Shown: in pieces, positions 1 through 7,857 of the stretch
Layout: every line of letters begins with the position of its first letter
Position numbering within the stretch: the first letter of the stretch is position 1
Assembly: GCA_964345555.1 (NCBI GenBank)
Contig: CAYFRD010000016.1
Coordinates: 1-36,549, forward strand
Reading direction: 5' to 3'
Length of the DNA: 36,549 nt
Source of the DNA: Peptoniphilus_E sp964345555
Lineage (GTDB): Bacteria > Bacillota > Clostridia > Tissierellales > Peptoniphilaceae
The notes under the pieces: model-generated
Told to the model about the DNA's origin: nothing
What the model saw: the letters and a program-made list of their open reading frames with translations, nothing else
The model's database searches: none
Program-made: the position numbers and the translations under genes

Positions 1-3
1 GTC

Positions 4-981
4 TTAGCTTTCCGTTTTAGGATTAAAATCCGACAAAGGATTATTCTCCACAGTTTGCCTTAGAGATTCATCATTTATATGTGTGTATATTTGAGTTGTT
101 GTTACGGACTCGTGCCCAAGTATTTCTTGCAATGATCTGATGTCGGCATTGCCGTATTGGTACATTAGAGTTGCAGCTGTGTGCCTTAATTTATGAACTG
201 TGTATTTATCTGGATCTAAACCTGATTTAATTATATATTTTTCCACAATTCTTTGAACTTGTCTGTTGCTTATCCTTTTATTTCTATTTGATAAAAAAAC
301 AGCGTTATCGTCGCTTTCAGGTCTTATTTTAAGATAATTGTATATCGCTTCTTTTGTCGCCTTATTTAGATATATAGAGCGCTGTTTTGATCCCTTGCCC
401 GTTACTACTAATCGATCGTCATCTTTAACGTCTTTTAAATTTAGTCCTGTGAGTTCGCTAAGTCTTATGCCGCAATTTAAAAACGTCACTACTATGGCAT
501 AATCTCTCGCTTTGATTAAATCACCGGATTTTGAGTTTAAAACTTCATTGATAAGTTTTTGTGCTTCTTCCAATGTTAAAAATACCGGTAAAGTTTTTTC
601 GAGTCTGGGCATATCTATATCTTTTGCAGGATTATATTCTATCAAATCTATTTTATTTGTTAGATAGTTAAAAAAGGTTCTAACAGATGAAATTTTTCTA
701 AATTTAGTTTTATTGTTGTTTTTTCGGCTTTTATCCAAGTAAGATATATATGCATACATATCTCTTTTGTCTATTGATTTAATTATTTCCAAATCTGCAA
801 TATCTATATTGATATCATCAAAGGATTGATAATCGTTTTCTTTTACTATGGACTTTCGAACCAAGATAAATCTTAAAAAAGTTCGTATATCATAATAATA
901 TTCTTGAGCAGTTTTTTCCGATATTCCTCTTGATGTATTCAAGTAAGAAATAAAATCATCTAATAAGTTGCTACTAATCAA
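4..981 (-). CDS. Tyrosine recombinase, XerC/XerD family
   Basis: Site-specific recombinase of the phage-integrase fold, expected to cut and rejoin DNA through a tyrosine, for example in chromosome dimer resolution at dif. The N-terminal SAM-like DNA-binding domain covers about residues 5-115. The catalytic set is complete: R173 (GIRLSELTGL), K196 (VTGKGSKQR), H263 and R266 (HKLRH), H290 (LGH) and Y299. At 325 residues it is longer than the usual 295-305 because of an acidic insert at about 45-65. The start is a TTG at 979-981, supported by a strong Shine-Dalgarno (GGGAGGT, 987-993). It lies downstream of rny but behind rny's terminator, and I see no clear promoter of its own. A small GC hairpin (CGGC/GCCG, 1000-1012) sits in the leader. 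XerC, XerD or an orphan integrase cannot be separated from sequence alone. Confidence 0.88.
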   Translation of the reverse strand: MISSNLLDDFISYLNTSRGISEKTAQEYYYDIRTFLRFILVRKSIVKENDYQSFDDINIDIADLEIIKSIDKRDMYAYISYLDKSRKNNNKTKFRKISSVRTFFNYLTNKIDLIEYNPAKDIDMPRLEKTLPVFLTLEEAQKLINEVLNSKSGDLIKARDYAIVVTFLNCGIRLSELTGLNLKDVKDDDRLVVTGKGSKQRSIYLNKATKEAIYNYLKIRPESDDNAVFLSNRNKRISNRQVQRIVEKYIIKSGLDPDKYTVHKLRHTAATLMYQYGNADIRSLQEILGHESVTTTQIYTHINDESLRQTVENNPLSDFNPKTES

Positions 982-1033
982 GATTTACCTCCCTACTTTC
1001 GGCTTGACGCCGGGATTCTTGTTGTATCGAAAT

Positions 1034-1059
1034 AAAAAGCTCGTATATACGAGCTTTTT
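1034..1059 (-). terminator. Rho-independent terminator after rny
   Basis: A perfect 26-base palindrome (arms AAAAAGCTCG and CGAGCTTTTT around a TATATA centre). On the minus strand it begins inside the rny stop codon (1058-1060) and ends in a T run. Its symmetry means it could also work on the plus strand. Confidence 0.8.
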
Positions 1060-2593
1060 ATTTGGCATATTCAACGGCTCTCGTTTCTCTGATGACATTT
1101 ACTTTAATTTGTCCGGGGAAATCCAAGTCGCTTTCTATTTGTTTAACTATATTTCTAGCTGTCAAAGTAATTTCTGCTTCTGAAATTTCTTCAGGTTTAA
1201 CTATTATTCTTATTTCTCTACCTGCTTGAATAGCGTAAGATTTTTCTACACCCTTATATGATGTGGCAATTTCTTCAAGTTTTTCAAGTCTTTTTATATA
1301 AGATTCCACTGTTTCTCTTCTAGCTCCCGGTCTTGCTGCGGATATTGCATCTGCGGCTTGAACCAATACAGACTCTATAAATTTAGGTTCAATATCACCG
1401 TGATGAGATTCAATAGCATCTATTACTCCTGCTGATTCTTTATACTTTCTTGCCAATTCCACTCCCAAGTCAACATGAGGCCCTTCTACTTCATGATCTA
1501 TACTTTTACCTATATCATGTAAAAGTCCTCCTCTTTTTGCCAATTTAACATCAGCACCTATTTCATCAGCTAATATTCCGGCAATATTGGAAACTTCAAC
1601 GGCATGTTTCAGTACATTTTGGCCATAGCTTGTTCTATATTTTAGTCTGCCAAGGTATTTTATAAGTTCAGGATGAATTCCGTGTACACCTGCATCATAT
1701 GCAGCCTGTTCCCCGGATTCTTTTATCATTATGTCTACTTCTTTTTTAGCTTTTTCAACAGATTCTTCAATACGGGTAGGATGTATCCTACCGTCAGATA
1801 CTAATTTTTCAAGTGCAATACGTGCAATTTCTCTTCTAACAGGATCAAAAGATGATAATACTACTGCTTCAGGAGTATCGTCAATAATTAAGTCTACACC
1901 TGTCAAAGATTCAATGGATCTAATGTTACGTCCTTCCCTACCTATTATTCTGCCTTTCATTTCATCATTGGGTAAATTGACTACAGAAACGGTATTTTCA
2001 GCCACTTGATCGGCAGCGCATCTTTGAATTGCTTGAGCAATGATATTTCTTGCATATTTATTGCTCTCGTCTTTTATTCTAGCTTCATTTTCTTTGATAA
2101 TAACTGCAGACTCTTGAGTTATTTCTTTTTCAAGTTCCGATAGTAGAATTTTCTTACCTTCTTCGGAAGTAAGTCCTGAAATTCTTTGAAGTTCTTCTTC
2201 TCTTTGTCCAACAAGCTTTTCAGCTTTATTGTACTTTTCTTTGACTTCATCTAATTTAGAATTTAATCTTTCTTCTTTCTTTTCTAAAGATGAAATTTTT
2301 CGCTCTACAGATTCTTCTCTGTTGACCAGTCTATTTTCTAAAGATTGAAGCTCTTTACGTCTTTGCTTGATCTCATTATCATTTTCATTTCTGAGTCTGT
2401 GAATTTCATCTTTTGCTTCAAGTAATAATTCCTTCTTCTTTGACTCAGCATTGTGTTCTGCATCGTTTATTATCCTTGCTGCAAGAACATTAGCATCGTT
2501 AATTTTACCTTCGCTAATATATTTTTTTAAAGCATAACCTAGGGCTATACCTATTATCAAACTAATAATAATCGCAATGATAACTTCAAACAT
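1058..2593 (-). CDS. rny: Ribonuclease Y
   Basis: Membrane-anchored endoribonuclease that starts mRNA decay in many Gram-positive bacteria. It has one N-terminal transmembrane helix (residues 4-22), a long charged coiled coil (about 30-190), a KH RNA-binding domain with the GRIIGREGRN motif at 214-223, and an HD metal-dependent domain (H330, then H359-D360 in LLHDIGKSID). The C-terminus ends in the usual IKVNVIRETRAVEYAK. The length of 511 is typical of the family (about 515-520). The ATG at 2591-2593 is preceded by AAGGAGG (2601-2607). It appears to be monocistronic, with its own promoter upstream and a terminator at its stop codon. Confidence 0.97.
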   Translation of the reverse strand: MFEVIIAIIISLIIGIALGYALKKYISEGKINDANVLAARIINDAEHNAESKKKELLLEAKDEIHRLRNENDNEIKQRRKELQSLENRLVNREESVERKISSLEKKEERLNSKLDEVKEKYNKAEKLVGQREEELQRISGLTSEEGKKILLSELEKEITQESAVIIKENEARIKDESNKYARNIIAQAIQRCAADQVAENTVSVVNLPNDEMKGRIIGREGRNIRSIESLTGVDLIIDDTPEAVVLSSFDPVRREIARIALEKLVSDGRIHPTRIEESVEKAKKEVDIMIKESGEQAAYDAGVHGIHPELIKYLGRLKYRTSYGQNVLKHAVEVSNIAGILADEIGADVKLAKRGGLLHDIGKSIDHEVEGPHVDLGVELARKYKESAGVIDAIESHHGDIEPKFIESVLVQAADAISAARPGARRETVESYIKRLEKLEEIATSYKGVEKSYAIQAGREIRIIVKPEEISEAEITLTARNIVKQIESDLDFPGQIKVNVIRETRAVEYAK

Positions 2594-2676
2594 CTATACA
2601 CCTCCTTATTAAATTTTCAAGTTCCAAAATCATAATTTAATTATATTAAAATTTAATTACAAACTTGTATGAAAAT

Positions 2677-2705
2677 ATTTTATATCTTTTAAAAAAATAA
2701 GTCAA
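2677..2705 (-). promoter_or_regulatory. Sigma-A-type promoter of rny
   Basis: On the minus strand, -35 TTGACT (2700-2705) is followed by a 17-base spacer and -10 TAAAAT (2677-2682). The predicted start is near 2670, giving a leader of about 77 bases before the rny ATG. The -35 box is also the 3' arm of the upstream terminator hairpin. Confidence 0.65.
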
Positions 2706-2734
2706 GAGATTGGGCACACCAATACTTTTGACTT
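2691..2734 (-). terminator. Terminator downstream of the U32 gene
   Basis: On the minus strand an outer stem AAGTCAA/TTGACTT and an inner stem ATTGG/CCAAT, with small irregularities between them, are followed by ATTTTTTT. It lies about 70 bases past the U32 stop codon. The rest of the 2594-2805 gap is A+T-rich and shows nothing else recognisable. Confidence 0.6.
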
Positions 2735-2805
2735 AAAAATTAATATGGTTTAAAAAATATGATACTTTATTTAACTAAGCAAATAATCAAATATTGATAA
2801 AATGT

Positions 2806-4038
2806 CTATTGATCATTTTTTCTTCTGATAAAATATCCCGGTGCTACATTTTCATTTACTTTTATTTTAAATATCTGTTTAGCTTTATTCGCCACATCTA
2901 TATCCATGTTCTTATCATCTGTCATATAGTCTATCTTTTGCTCAAAAAATTTCACCTTAGGTCCGAAAATTTCCACAATATCTTCTTTGAAGACTCTGTT
3001 GCGTTGTTCAATTGTGGCAATTTTAGTATTTTCATCATAATCTAACACCACACCAATAAAATCATATCCTCTGATATAGGAATTATCTTCGTATACTTGT
3101 GAGTCCTCGTTGGCTTTACCATAAAAAAATCCTGTAGTAAAATCGCGGTGACTTACTTTCTTTATCTCATCCAGCAAGCTATTGTCATACTTATAATTTT
3201 CAGGGTTTTCATAAAAATCATCTATGGCTGTCCTATATGCATTGATTACTGTTGCGAGATAATATTCACTTTTAACTCTCCCTTCGATTTTAAGACTGGA
3301 TATACCTGCTCTTATTAAGTCATCTACATACTCTATCATACACAGATCTTTTGAGTTCATTATAAATGTACCCTCTTCATGTTCTTCTACAGGAAAGTAT
3401 TGACCGGGTCTTTGCTCTTCCATTAAGTAGTATTTATATCTGCAGGGTTGTGCGCAATCACCCATGTTGGCATCTCTTCCCGTCATATAATTTGACAACA
3501 GACATCTCCCTGAATATGACATGCACATGGCCCCGTGAAGAAAGGTTTCTATTTCTATTTCATCCTTTGTATTTTTTACAATTTCTTCTATTTCCTTTAG
3601 AGATAGTTCTCTGGCAAGTACTACTCTTTTTGCTCCTTGAGAAGCCCAGAATTTAACTGTATCGGTGTTTGTTACTGAGCCTTGAGTAGATATGTGTATA
3701 TCTAAATCAGGGGCGCTTTTCCGCACGTTTAAAAACATCCCCGGATCAGAAACTATAACCGCATCAACACCGATACTATATAGATTTTTTGCATATTCTC
3801 CAATACCTACAATATCTTTATTATGTGGAATTATATTAAGTGTAACATGGACCTTTTTATTTTTGTTGTGAGCGTATTTTATTCCTTCTTCAATTTCTTC
3901 AATGTCAAAATTTTTTGAAGCTTTTCTCAATCCAAAGCTGTCTCCACCCAAATAAACTGCATCAGCTCCATAATCTATCGCAGTTTTTAATTTGCTCAAA
4001 TCTCCTGCAGGTGCGAGCAATTCTATTTTTTTATTCAT
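2806..4038 (-). CDS. U32 family protein, probable TrhP-type tRNA U34 hydroxylation factor
   Basis: A peptidase-U32 family protein. The tRNA-related branch of this family (E. coli TrhP/YegQ, Bacillus YrrN/YrrO) is needed for prephenate-dependent 5-hydroxylation of uridine 34. The N-terminus (ELLAPAGDLSKLKTAIDYGADAVYLGG split across residues 6-32) is the family's barrel signature. Four cysteines, C172, C179, C195 and C199, match the Fe-S ligands of this branch. The gene overlaps the methyltransferase gene by 8 bases, with its Shine-Dalgarno (GGAGGG) inside that gene. The pairing mirrors yrrM-yrrN-yrrO and supports the tRNA role over protease or collagenase labels. Bacillus has two such proteins in tandem; only this 410-residue one is present here. 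Confidence 0.85.
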   Translation of the reverse strand: MNKKIELLAPAGDLSKLKTAIDYGADAVYLGGDSFGLRKASKNFDIEEIEEGIKYAHNKNKKVHVTLNIIPHNKDIVGIGEYAKNLYSIGVDAVIVSDPGMFLNVRKSAPDLDIHISTQGSVTNTDTVKFWASQGAKRVVLARELSLKEIEEIVKNTKDEIEIETFLHGAMCMSYSGRCLLSNYMTGRDANMGDCAQPCRYKYYLMEEQRPGQYFPVEEHEEGTFIMNSKDLCMIEYVDDLIRAGISSLKIEGRVKSEYYLATVINAYRTAIDDFYENPENYKYDNSLLDEIKKVSHRDFTTGFFYGKANEDSQVYEDNSYIRGYDFIGVVLDYDENTKIATIEQRNRVFKEDIVEIFGPKVKFFEQKIDYMTDDKNMDIDVANKAKQIFKIKVNENVAPGYFIRRKNDQ

Positions 4039-4681
4039 TTGCCCTCCTAATTAAAATCATTCCATCTCCAATGGGTACTATGGATGAAATATAATTTTTG
4101 TCTGATTTAATTCTTTCTAAAAATTTTCTCAATCGTTTAACTATTGTGATCTTTCTTCTTTTGACTAAACTTTGATTTGCTATCATTCCTCTAAATAAGA
4201 CGTTATCACAAAGAATAGTCCCATTTTTATTTAAAAGTTCAATGCAAATATCAAAATACTTTTCGTATTGTCCCTTAGCAGCATCAATAAAAATAAAATC
4301 GAATTTTTCTTTTTCTGTCTTTAGATATTCATAAGCATCGTCATTTATGATTTCAATTATATTATCCAATCCATAAATATCTATATTTTTTCGAGCAATA
4401 GCTGCCATATTTTCTCTAATCTCAATAGTTCTTAAAAGTTTAATGTTCTTGGAGTATTTTGCCATTACAATGGCTGAATAGCCGATAGCTGTCCCCAATT
4501 CAAGTATTTTTTCAGGATTTACCACGCTGATTAAAAATTTTATAAACTCCTCCGATTCCCTTTCCACAATAGGTATGAAATTTTTATCAGCAAAACTTCG
4601 CATTTCTTTCAATTTTTCATCATCACAAATAATTAAATTTCTTATATAGTCTTCTATATATTCATAGTTTATGTTAGTCAT
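4031..4681 (-). CDS. trmR: O-methyltransferase, probable tRNA 5-hydroxyuridine methyltransferase TrmR
   Basis: A class I SAM-dependent methyltransferase of the small O-methyltransferase family (216 residues). The SAM-binding loop is ILELGTAIGYSA (about residues 54-65), and the metal/SAM region FDFIFIDAAKGQY follows at about 127. In Bacillus the homologue in this gene neighbourhood, YrrM/TrmR, converts 5-hydroxyuridine to 5-methoxyuridine at the wobble position. The U32 gene immediately downstream would supply the hydroxyl group, so the two form a plausible two-step pathway. The ATG at 4679-4681 has GAGGAA just upstream. A terminator-like hairpin separates it from rnjA. The family is certain; the tRNA role is inferred from neighbours. 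Confidence 0.85.
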   Translation of the reverse strand: MTNINYEYIEDYIRNLIICDDEKLKEMRSFADKNFIPIVERESEEFIKFLISVVNPEKILELGTAIGYSAIVMAKYSKNIKLLRTIEIRENMAAIARKNIDIYGLDNIIEIINDDAYEYLKTEKEKFDFIFIDAAKGQYEKYFDICIELLNKNGTILCDNVLFRGMIANQSLVKRRKITIVKRLRKFLERIKSDKNYISSIVPIGDGMILIRRANE

Positions 4682-4692
4682 ATATTTCCTCT

Positions 4693-4719
4693 AAAAAAAG
4701 GAACCTTTCGATTCCTATT
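4693..4719 (-). terminator. Intrinsic terminator or attenuator between rnjA and trmR
   Basis: Immediately after the rnjA stop codon the minus strand reads AGGAA, an eight-base loop, TTCCT, and a run of T residues (4692-4698). The stem is short (5 bp, extendable with one mismatch). The trmR ribosome site follows directly, so partial read-through is likely. Confidence 0.5.
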
Positions 4720-6390
4720 TTATATTTCCATAATAATTGGCAGTATCATCGGATTTCTCTTAGTTTTATGAAATAAAAATGACTTTAGATCATCCTTGAT
4801 ATTGTTCTTTAACCACGACCAATCAAGTACTTCTTTTCTATCACATTTATCAAGGGTTTTTTTAACTACATTTCTCACATCTTCAATCAAATCTCCGGAC
4901 TCTCTTACATATACAAATCCTCTTGATATTATGTCCGGGCCTGAAACTACTTCCATTTTTTCCTTTGAAACAGTCAACACGACGATGATAAGCCCATCTT
5001 CAGATAAATGCTTTCTGTCTCTCAGAACTATATTTCCCACATCACCTATTCCCAACCCGTCAATTAATATTTCTCCTGAAGGTACATCGGCTACGAATTT
5101 GGCATCATTTTGAGAAATTTCAAGTACATTTCCGTTATCCATGACAAAAATATTATTTTTAGGGATACCCAAAGATTCAGCTATCTCTGCATGTTTGTAT
5201 AAGTGTCTTACTTCTCCATGAGCAGGAATGAAGTATTTAGGTTTAATCAAGCTTAGAATTAGTTTTAATTCTTCTTGGCAGGCGTGACCGGAAACGTGGA
5301 TTTCCGTAAGGCTTTCGTAAATGACCTCAGCTCCTGATTCCAAGAGTTTGTTGATTACCTTTGTTACATCTGTTTCGTTCCCGGGTATGGGGGTTGCTGA
5401 TAATATTACTACATCATTCGGTGTCAGGTGAATTTTTCTATGTTCTCCATATGCGATTCTGGTTAATGCCGACATGGGTTCACCCTGTGTCCCTGTGGTA
5501 ATAAATACCAACTCACCTTCATCGTAGTTTTTTATATCCTTTATGTCAATTATAGTGTCTTTTTTTACATTTAAGTAATTAAGTCGCCTTGCTGTTTCTA
5601 TTACATTCACCATTGATCTGCCAGATAAGATAACTTTTCTCTTAAATTTTTCAGCTGCGTTAATTATTTGTTGAACTCTATGAACATTTGATGCAAAGGT
5701 CGCAATGATAATTCTGTTTGTCCTCTTCTCAGAAAATATTCTATTAAAAGTTTCGCCGACCTTTGATTCGCTCATTGTGTAGCCTTCCCTCAAGACGTTA
5801 GTTGATTCTCCTATCATCGCTATAACGCCCTTTTCGCCAATTTGAGAGATCCTTTGCAGATCTATTACATCCTTTACATTTGATATAGGTGTAAAATCGA
5901 CTTTAAAATCTCCTGAATGGTATACATATCCAAGAGGGGTTTTCACAGCTATTGCACAGGAATCGGGAATGGAGTGGTTTACTCTTATCCATTCAACTTC
6001 CATTTTGCCGAGTTTTATATTATCTCCTGCATGAACGATATTTAGATTGACCTTGCCTAAATGGTGTTCCTTGAGTTTATTTTCCAAAAGTCCTATTGTA
6101 AGCGGTGTTCCGTAAATTGGAAGTTTAATTTTTTGCAATATATAAGGTATTGCCCCTATGTGGTCTTCGTGACCGTGAGTTAAAACAAGGCCTTTTATTT
6201 TGTCCTGATTTTTAATTAAATAAGTTATATCGGGAATGATAATATCTATTCCCAGGTGTTCTTCATCGGGAAATGTCATTCCGCAATCTATAATTATTAT
6301 TTCATCTCTATATTCAATAAGCGTTAAATTTTTTCCCACTTCATGCATACCGCCAAGGGGAATAATCTTTAACTTATTAGTGTTCCTCAT
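4720..6390 (-). CDS. rnjA: Ribonuclease J
   Basis: Metallo-beta-lactamase/beta-CASP ribonuclease acting as 5'-3' exonuclease and endonuclease in mRNA decay and rRNA maturation. The zinc-binding motif THGHEDH lies at residues 71-77, a later metal-site histidine is in HSGDFK, and the beta-CASP part carries PAHGEVRHL. At 556 residues it matches Bacillus RNase J1. An in-frame TTG two codons upstream is only one base from the Shine-Dalgarno AAAGGAG, whereas the ATG at 6388-6390 is seven bases from it, so I place the start at that ATG. The gene begins two bases after the fur stop codon, so the two are probably coupled. Confidence 0.95.
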   Translation of the reverse strand: MRNTNKLKIIPLGGMHEVGKNLTLIEYRDEIIIIDCGMTFPDEEHLGIDIIIPDITYLIKNQDKIKGLVLTHGHEDHIGAIPYILQKIKLPIYGTPLTIGLLENKLKEHHLGKVNLNIVHAGDNIKLGKMEVEWIRVNHSIPDSCAIAVKTPLGYVYHSGDFKVDFTPISNVKDVIDLQRISQIGEKGVIAMIGESTNVLREGYTMSESKVGETFNRIFSEKRTNRIIIATFASNVHRVQQIINAAEKFKRKVILSGRSMVNVIETARRLNYLNVKKDTIIDIKDIKNYDEGELVFITTGTQGEPMSALTRIAYGEHRKIHLTPNDVVILSATPIPGNETDVTKVINKLLESGAEVIYESLTEIHVSGHACQEELKLILSLIKPKYFIPAHGEVRHLYKHAEIAESLGIPKNNIFVMDNGNVLEISQNDAKFVADVPSGEILIDGLGIGDVGNIVLRDRKHLSEDGLIIVVLTVSKEKMEVVSGPDIISRGFVYVRESGDLIEDVRNVVKKTLDKCDRKEVLDWSWLKNNIKDDLKSFLFHKTKRNPMILPIIMEI

Positions 6391-6392
6391 TA

Positions 6393-6839
6393 TCAATCTC
6401 CTTTATTATCACGACATTCATCGCAATATCCATAGAATTTAAGATTGTGATCAGTTATTTTAAAATTTTCGCTATCTTCAATTTTATCTTCTAAGTCATC
6501 TAATAAATCCAGTTTTACTTCTATTACTTTTGAACATTTTAGACAAATTAAATGGTGATGTCTATGTGCGGAGTCCTGTGACTTAATTTCATATCTTATA
6601 ACCCCATCATCAAAACTTATTTTATAAAGTATGTCCAGTTGTTCAAATAACATCAATGTTCTGTACACGGTAGCTATTCCTATTTCGGGATTGGTTTTTG
6701 ATATTTCACCATAAACATCTTCAGTTGAAAGATGTTTTCCCGGATTGCTTAAAAAAACATTGTAAATTTCAGCTCTTTGATTTGTGTATTTATGTCCGCT
6801 CTCTTTTAAGATATCTTTTATATAATCTCTAGTATCCAT
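6393..6839 (-). CDS. fur: Fur family metal-dependent repressor
   Basis: A winged-helix regulator of 148 residues. The DNA-recognition part includes IGIATVYRTLMLF (about 53-65). The metal region has HRHHHLICLKC and a second CDEC, giving the two CxxC pairs (C99/C102, C139/C142) of the structural zinc site. The position that is aspartate in PerR reads as glutamate here (KVIEV), which favours Fur or Zur over the peroxide sensor PerR. The gene lies in the ireB-ruvX-DUF1292-fur-rnjA run, and a Fur-box-like sequence overlaps the promoter at the head of that run, suggesting autoregulation. The ATG at 6837-6839 has GAGGAAAT upstream. Iron versus zinc specificity is not resolved. Confidence 0.9.
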   Translation of the reverse strand: MDTRDYIKDILKESGHKYTNQRAEIYNVFLSNPGKHLSTEDVYGEISKTNPEIGIATVYRTLMLFEQLDILYKISFDDGVIRYEIKSQDSAHRHHHLICLKCSKVIEVKLDLLDDLEDKIEDSENFKITDHNLKFYGYCDECRDNKGD

Positions 6840-6851
6840 AATTTCCTCGAA

Positions 6852-7097
6852 TCAATTTTCCTCTACATTTAATAATTCTTCATAAGCGTCTTTAACTTCT
6901 TGCAATTCTTCGTCGTCAATGCCCACAAGGTATTCTTCGCCATCTTCATCAATTTCAATCCTCAATAAATACATTACATCATTAAAATTATCCGATGGCT
7001 CCATTGCAACATAATCTTTGTCATCTAAACTGAACTTAGCTTTTATATTAAACTCCTGAGCTTTTCCTTCTTCATCATAAAAGACCTGTTTTTCCAT
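6852..7097 (-). CDS. DUF1292 family protein (YrzB-like)
   Basis: A small acidic protein of 81 residues with the DUF1292 pattern: a glutamate-rich start, FSLDDKDYVAM, and a YLLRIEIDEDGEEYLVGIDDEE block. Its function is unknown. It is conserved between ruvX and mltG/yrrM in Firmicutes, as its Bacillus homologue yrzB is. It has an excellent Shine-Dalgarno (AGGAGG) and sits eight bases after ruvX and twelve before fur, consistent with co-transcription. Confidence 0.85.
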   Translation of the reverse strand: MEKQVFYDEEGKAQEFNIKAKFSLDDKDYVAMEPSDNFNDVMYLLRIEIDEDGEEYLVGIDDEELQEVKDAYEELLNVEEN

Positions 7098-7105
7098 AGT
7101 TCCTC

Positions 7106-7585
7106 CTATTGTCGATCAAGATATGTTTGTAAAATATACGTTGCAGCAATTTTATCGATATATTTTTTCCTATTCTCTCTTCTTACATTTCCTTCAATTA
7201 AAATTTTATTTGCGGATACACTGCTGAGTCTTTCGTCAATATAAATTATCTCGAGATCAAATTTATTTCCTAGCTTTGTAGAGAATTTAACAACTTTTTC
7301 AGCCTGCAGCCCTACTGTGTTATTCATGTTTTTAGGAAGACCTACAACAACTTTTTCTATATTGTATTCTAAAATAATATCATGTAACTCTTCATAAGCT
7401 TGTCTATTTGATTGTCTTAATATGGTTTTTAAAGGCTGAGCAGTAAATAAGAGTTCGTCACTTATGGCTACACCAATCCATTTATCTCCTATATCCAAAC
7501 CTAAAATTCTAATAAAATCACAACCGTTTCTGCATATTTTATTAAAATCACAATAAGATTGAAGTGAGATGGCTGACCATCTCAC
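7106..7585 (-). CDS. ruvX: Putative pre-16S rRNA nuclease / Holliday junction resolvase RuvX (YqgF)
   Basis: An RNase H-fold nuclease of the YqgF/RuvX family, implicated in 5' maturation of 16S rRNA. The conserved core begins RILGLDIGDKWIGVAISD, with the catalytic aspartate in GLDIGDK, followed by VVVGLPKNMNNTVG and YIDERLSS. The start is odd. Family members normally begin at RILGLD, but the codon there is ATT with no Shine-Dalgarno. The only standard in-frame start is a GTG at 7583-7585, which adds about 25 residues. That GTG lies inside a 10-bp hairpin, three bases after the ireB stop codon, and also lacks a Shine-Dalgarno. The product call is firm; the start is uncertain. Confidence 0.85.
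   Translation of the reverse strand: MRWSAISLQSYCDFNKICRNGCDFIRILGLDIGDKWIGVAISDELLFTAQPLKTILRQSNRQAYEELHDIILEYNIEKVVVGLPKNMNNTVGLQAEKVVKFSTKLGNKFDLEIIYIDERLSSVSANKILIEGNVRRENRKKYIDKIAATYILQTYLDRQ
7506..7553 (-). repeat. Short direct repeat in the ruvX 5' region
   Basis: Two 18-base copies (7536-7553 and 7506-7523) match at 16 of 18 positions and are offset by 30 bases. They encode YCDFNKI and GCDFIRI in the ruvX frame. The second copy runs into the conserved RuvX N-terminus, suggesting a local duplication at the gene start. Confidence 0.6.
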
Positions 7586-7586
7586 T
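7563..7586 (-). repeat. Perfect 10-bp hairpin at the ireB-ruvX junction
   Basis: Arms AGTGAGATGG and CCATCTCACT surround a four-base loop. The upstream arm contains the candidate GTG start of ruvX. The bases that follow on the minus strand are only moderately T-rich, so it is a weak terminator at best and more likely an RNA structure affecting initiation or processing. Confidence 0.6.
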
Positions 7587-7588
7587 AG

Positions 7589-7837
7589 TTATTTTAAATA
7601 TGATTTTAATAATTCTGCCAATAAATTATCACGTTCAACTTTTTGAATTATGGATCTAGCATTATTATAACTTGTAATATATGTCGGATCTCCGGAAAGT
7701 ATATATCCTATTATTTGATCTATGGGATTGTATCCCCTCTCTTCCAATGCAAAATAAACATCCTTGATAATTTTCTTATACTTTTCAGATTCCAAGTTTT
7801 GTTTTTCAAATACCTGTGTTTCATAATTTTTATCCAT
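7589..7837 (-). CDS. ireB: IreB family regulatory phosphoprotein (UPF0297)
   Basis: An 82-residue protein of the UPF0297/YrzL family. In Enterococcus, IreB is phosphorylated near its N-terminus by the PASTA kinase IreK and modulates cephalosporin resistance. The core VYFALEERGYNPIDQIIGYILSG is split here over residues about 27-49, followed by DPTYITSYNNARSIIQKVERD. A threonine at residue 7 is a candidate phosphosite. It is the first gene after alaS, with its own extended -10 promoter just upstream and a short leader carrying a G-rich ribosome site (GGGGG). No kinase gene lies in this window. Confidence 0.9.
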   Translation of the reverse strand: MDKNYETQVFEKQNLESEKYKKIIKDVYFALEERGYNPIDQIIGYILSGDPTYITSYNNARSIIQKVERDNLLAELLKSYLK

Positions 7838-7857
7838 AATAAACCCCCATAGTGATT

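Noticed and set aside
1000..1012. CGGC/GCCG hairpin in the leader of the recombinase gene
   Set aside because: Only four base pairs, with no T run and no link to a known element.
2728..2756. Plus-strand promoter-like TTGACT, 17 bases, TAAAAA
   Set aside because: There is no plus-strand gene for over 15 kb; the hexamer is the other arm of the minus-strand terminator.
2806..4038. Collagenase-like peptidase annotation for the U32 protein
   Set aside because: The gene pairs with a TrmR-like methyltransferase and carries four cysteines of the Fe-S type, which fits tRNA hydroxylation better than proteolysis.
6393..6839. Peroxide sensor PerR
   Set aside because: The residue expected to be the key aspartate ligand reads as glutamate (KVIEV), favouring Fur or Zur; not decided beyond that.
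7506..7553. Repeat pair that might be a CRISPR remnant
   Set aside because: Only two imperfect copies only 30 bases apart, with no spacer array and no cas genes nearby; it reads better as a local duplication in the ruvX 5' region.
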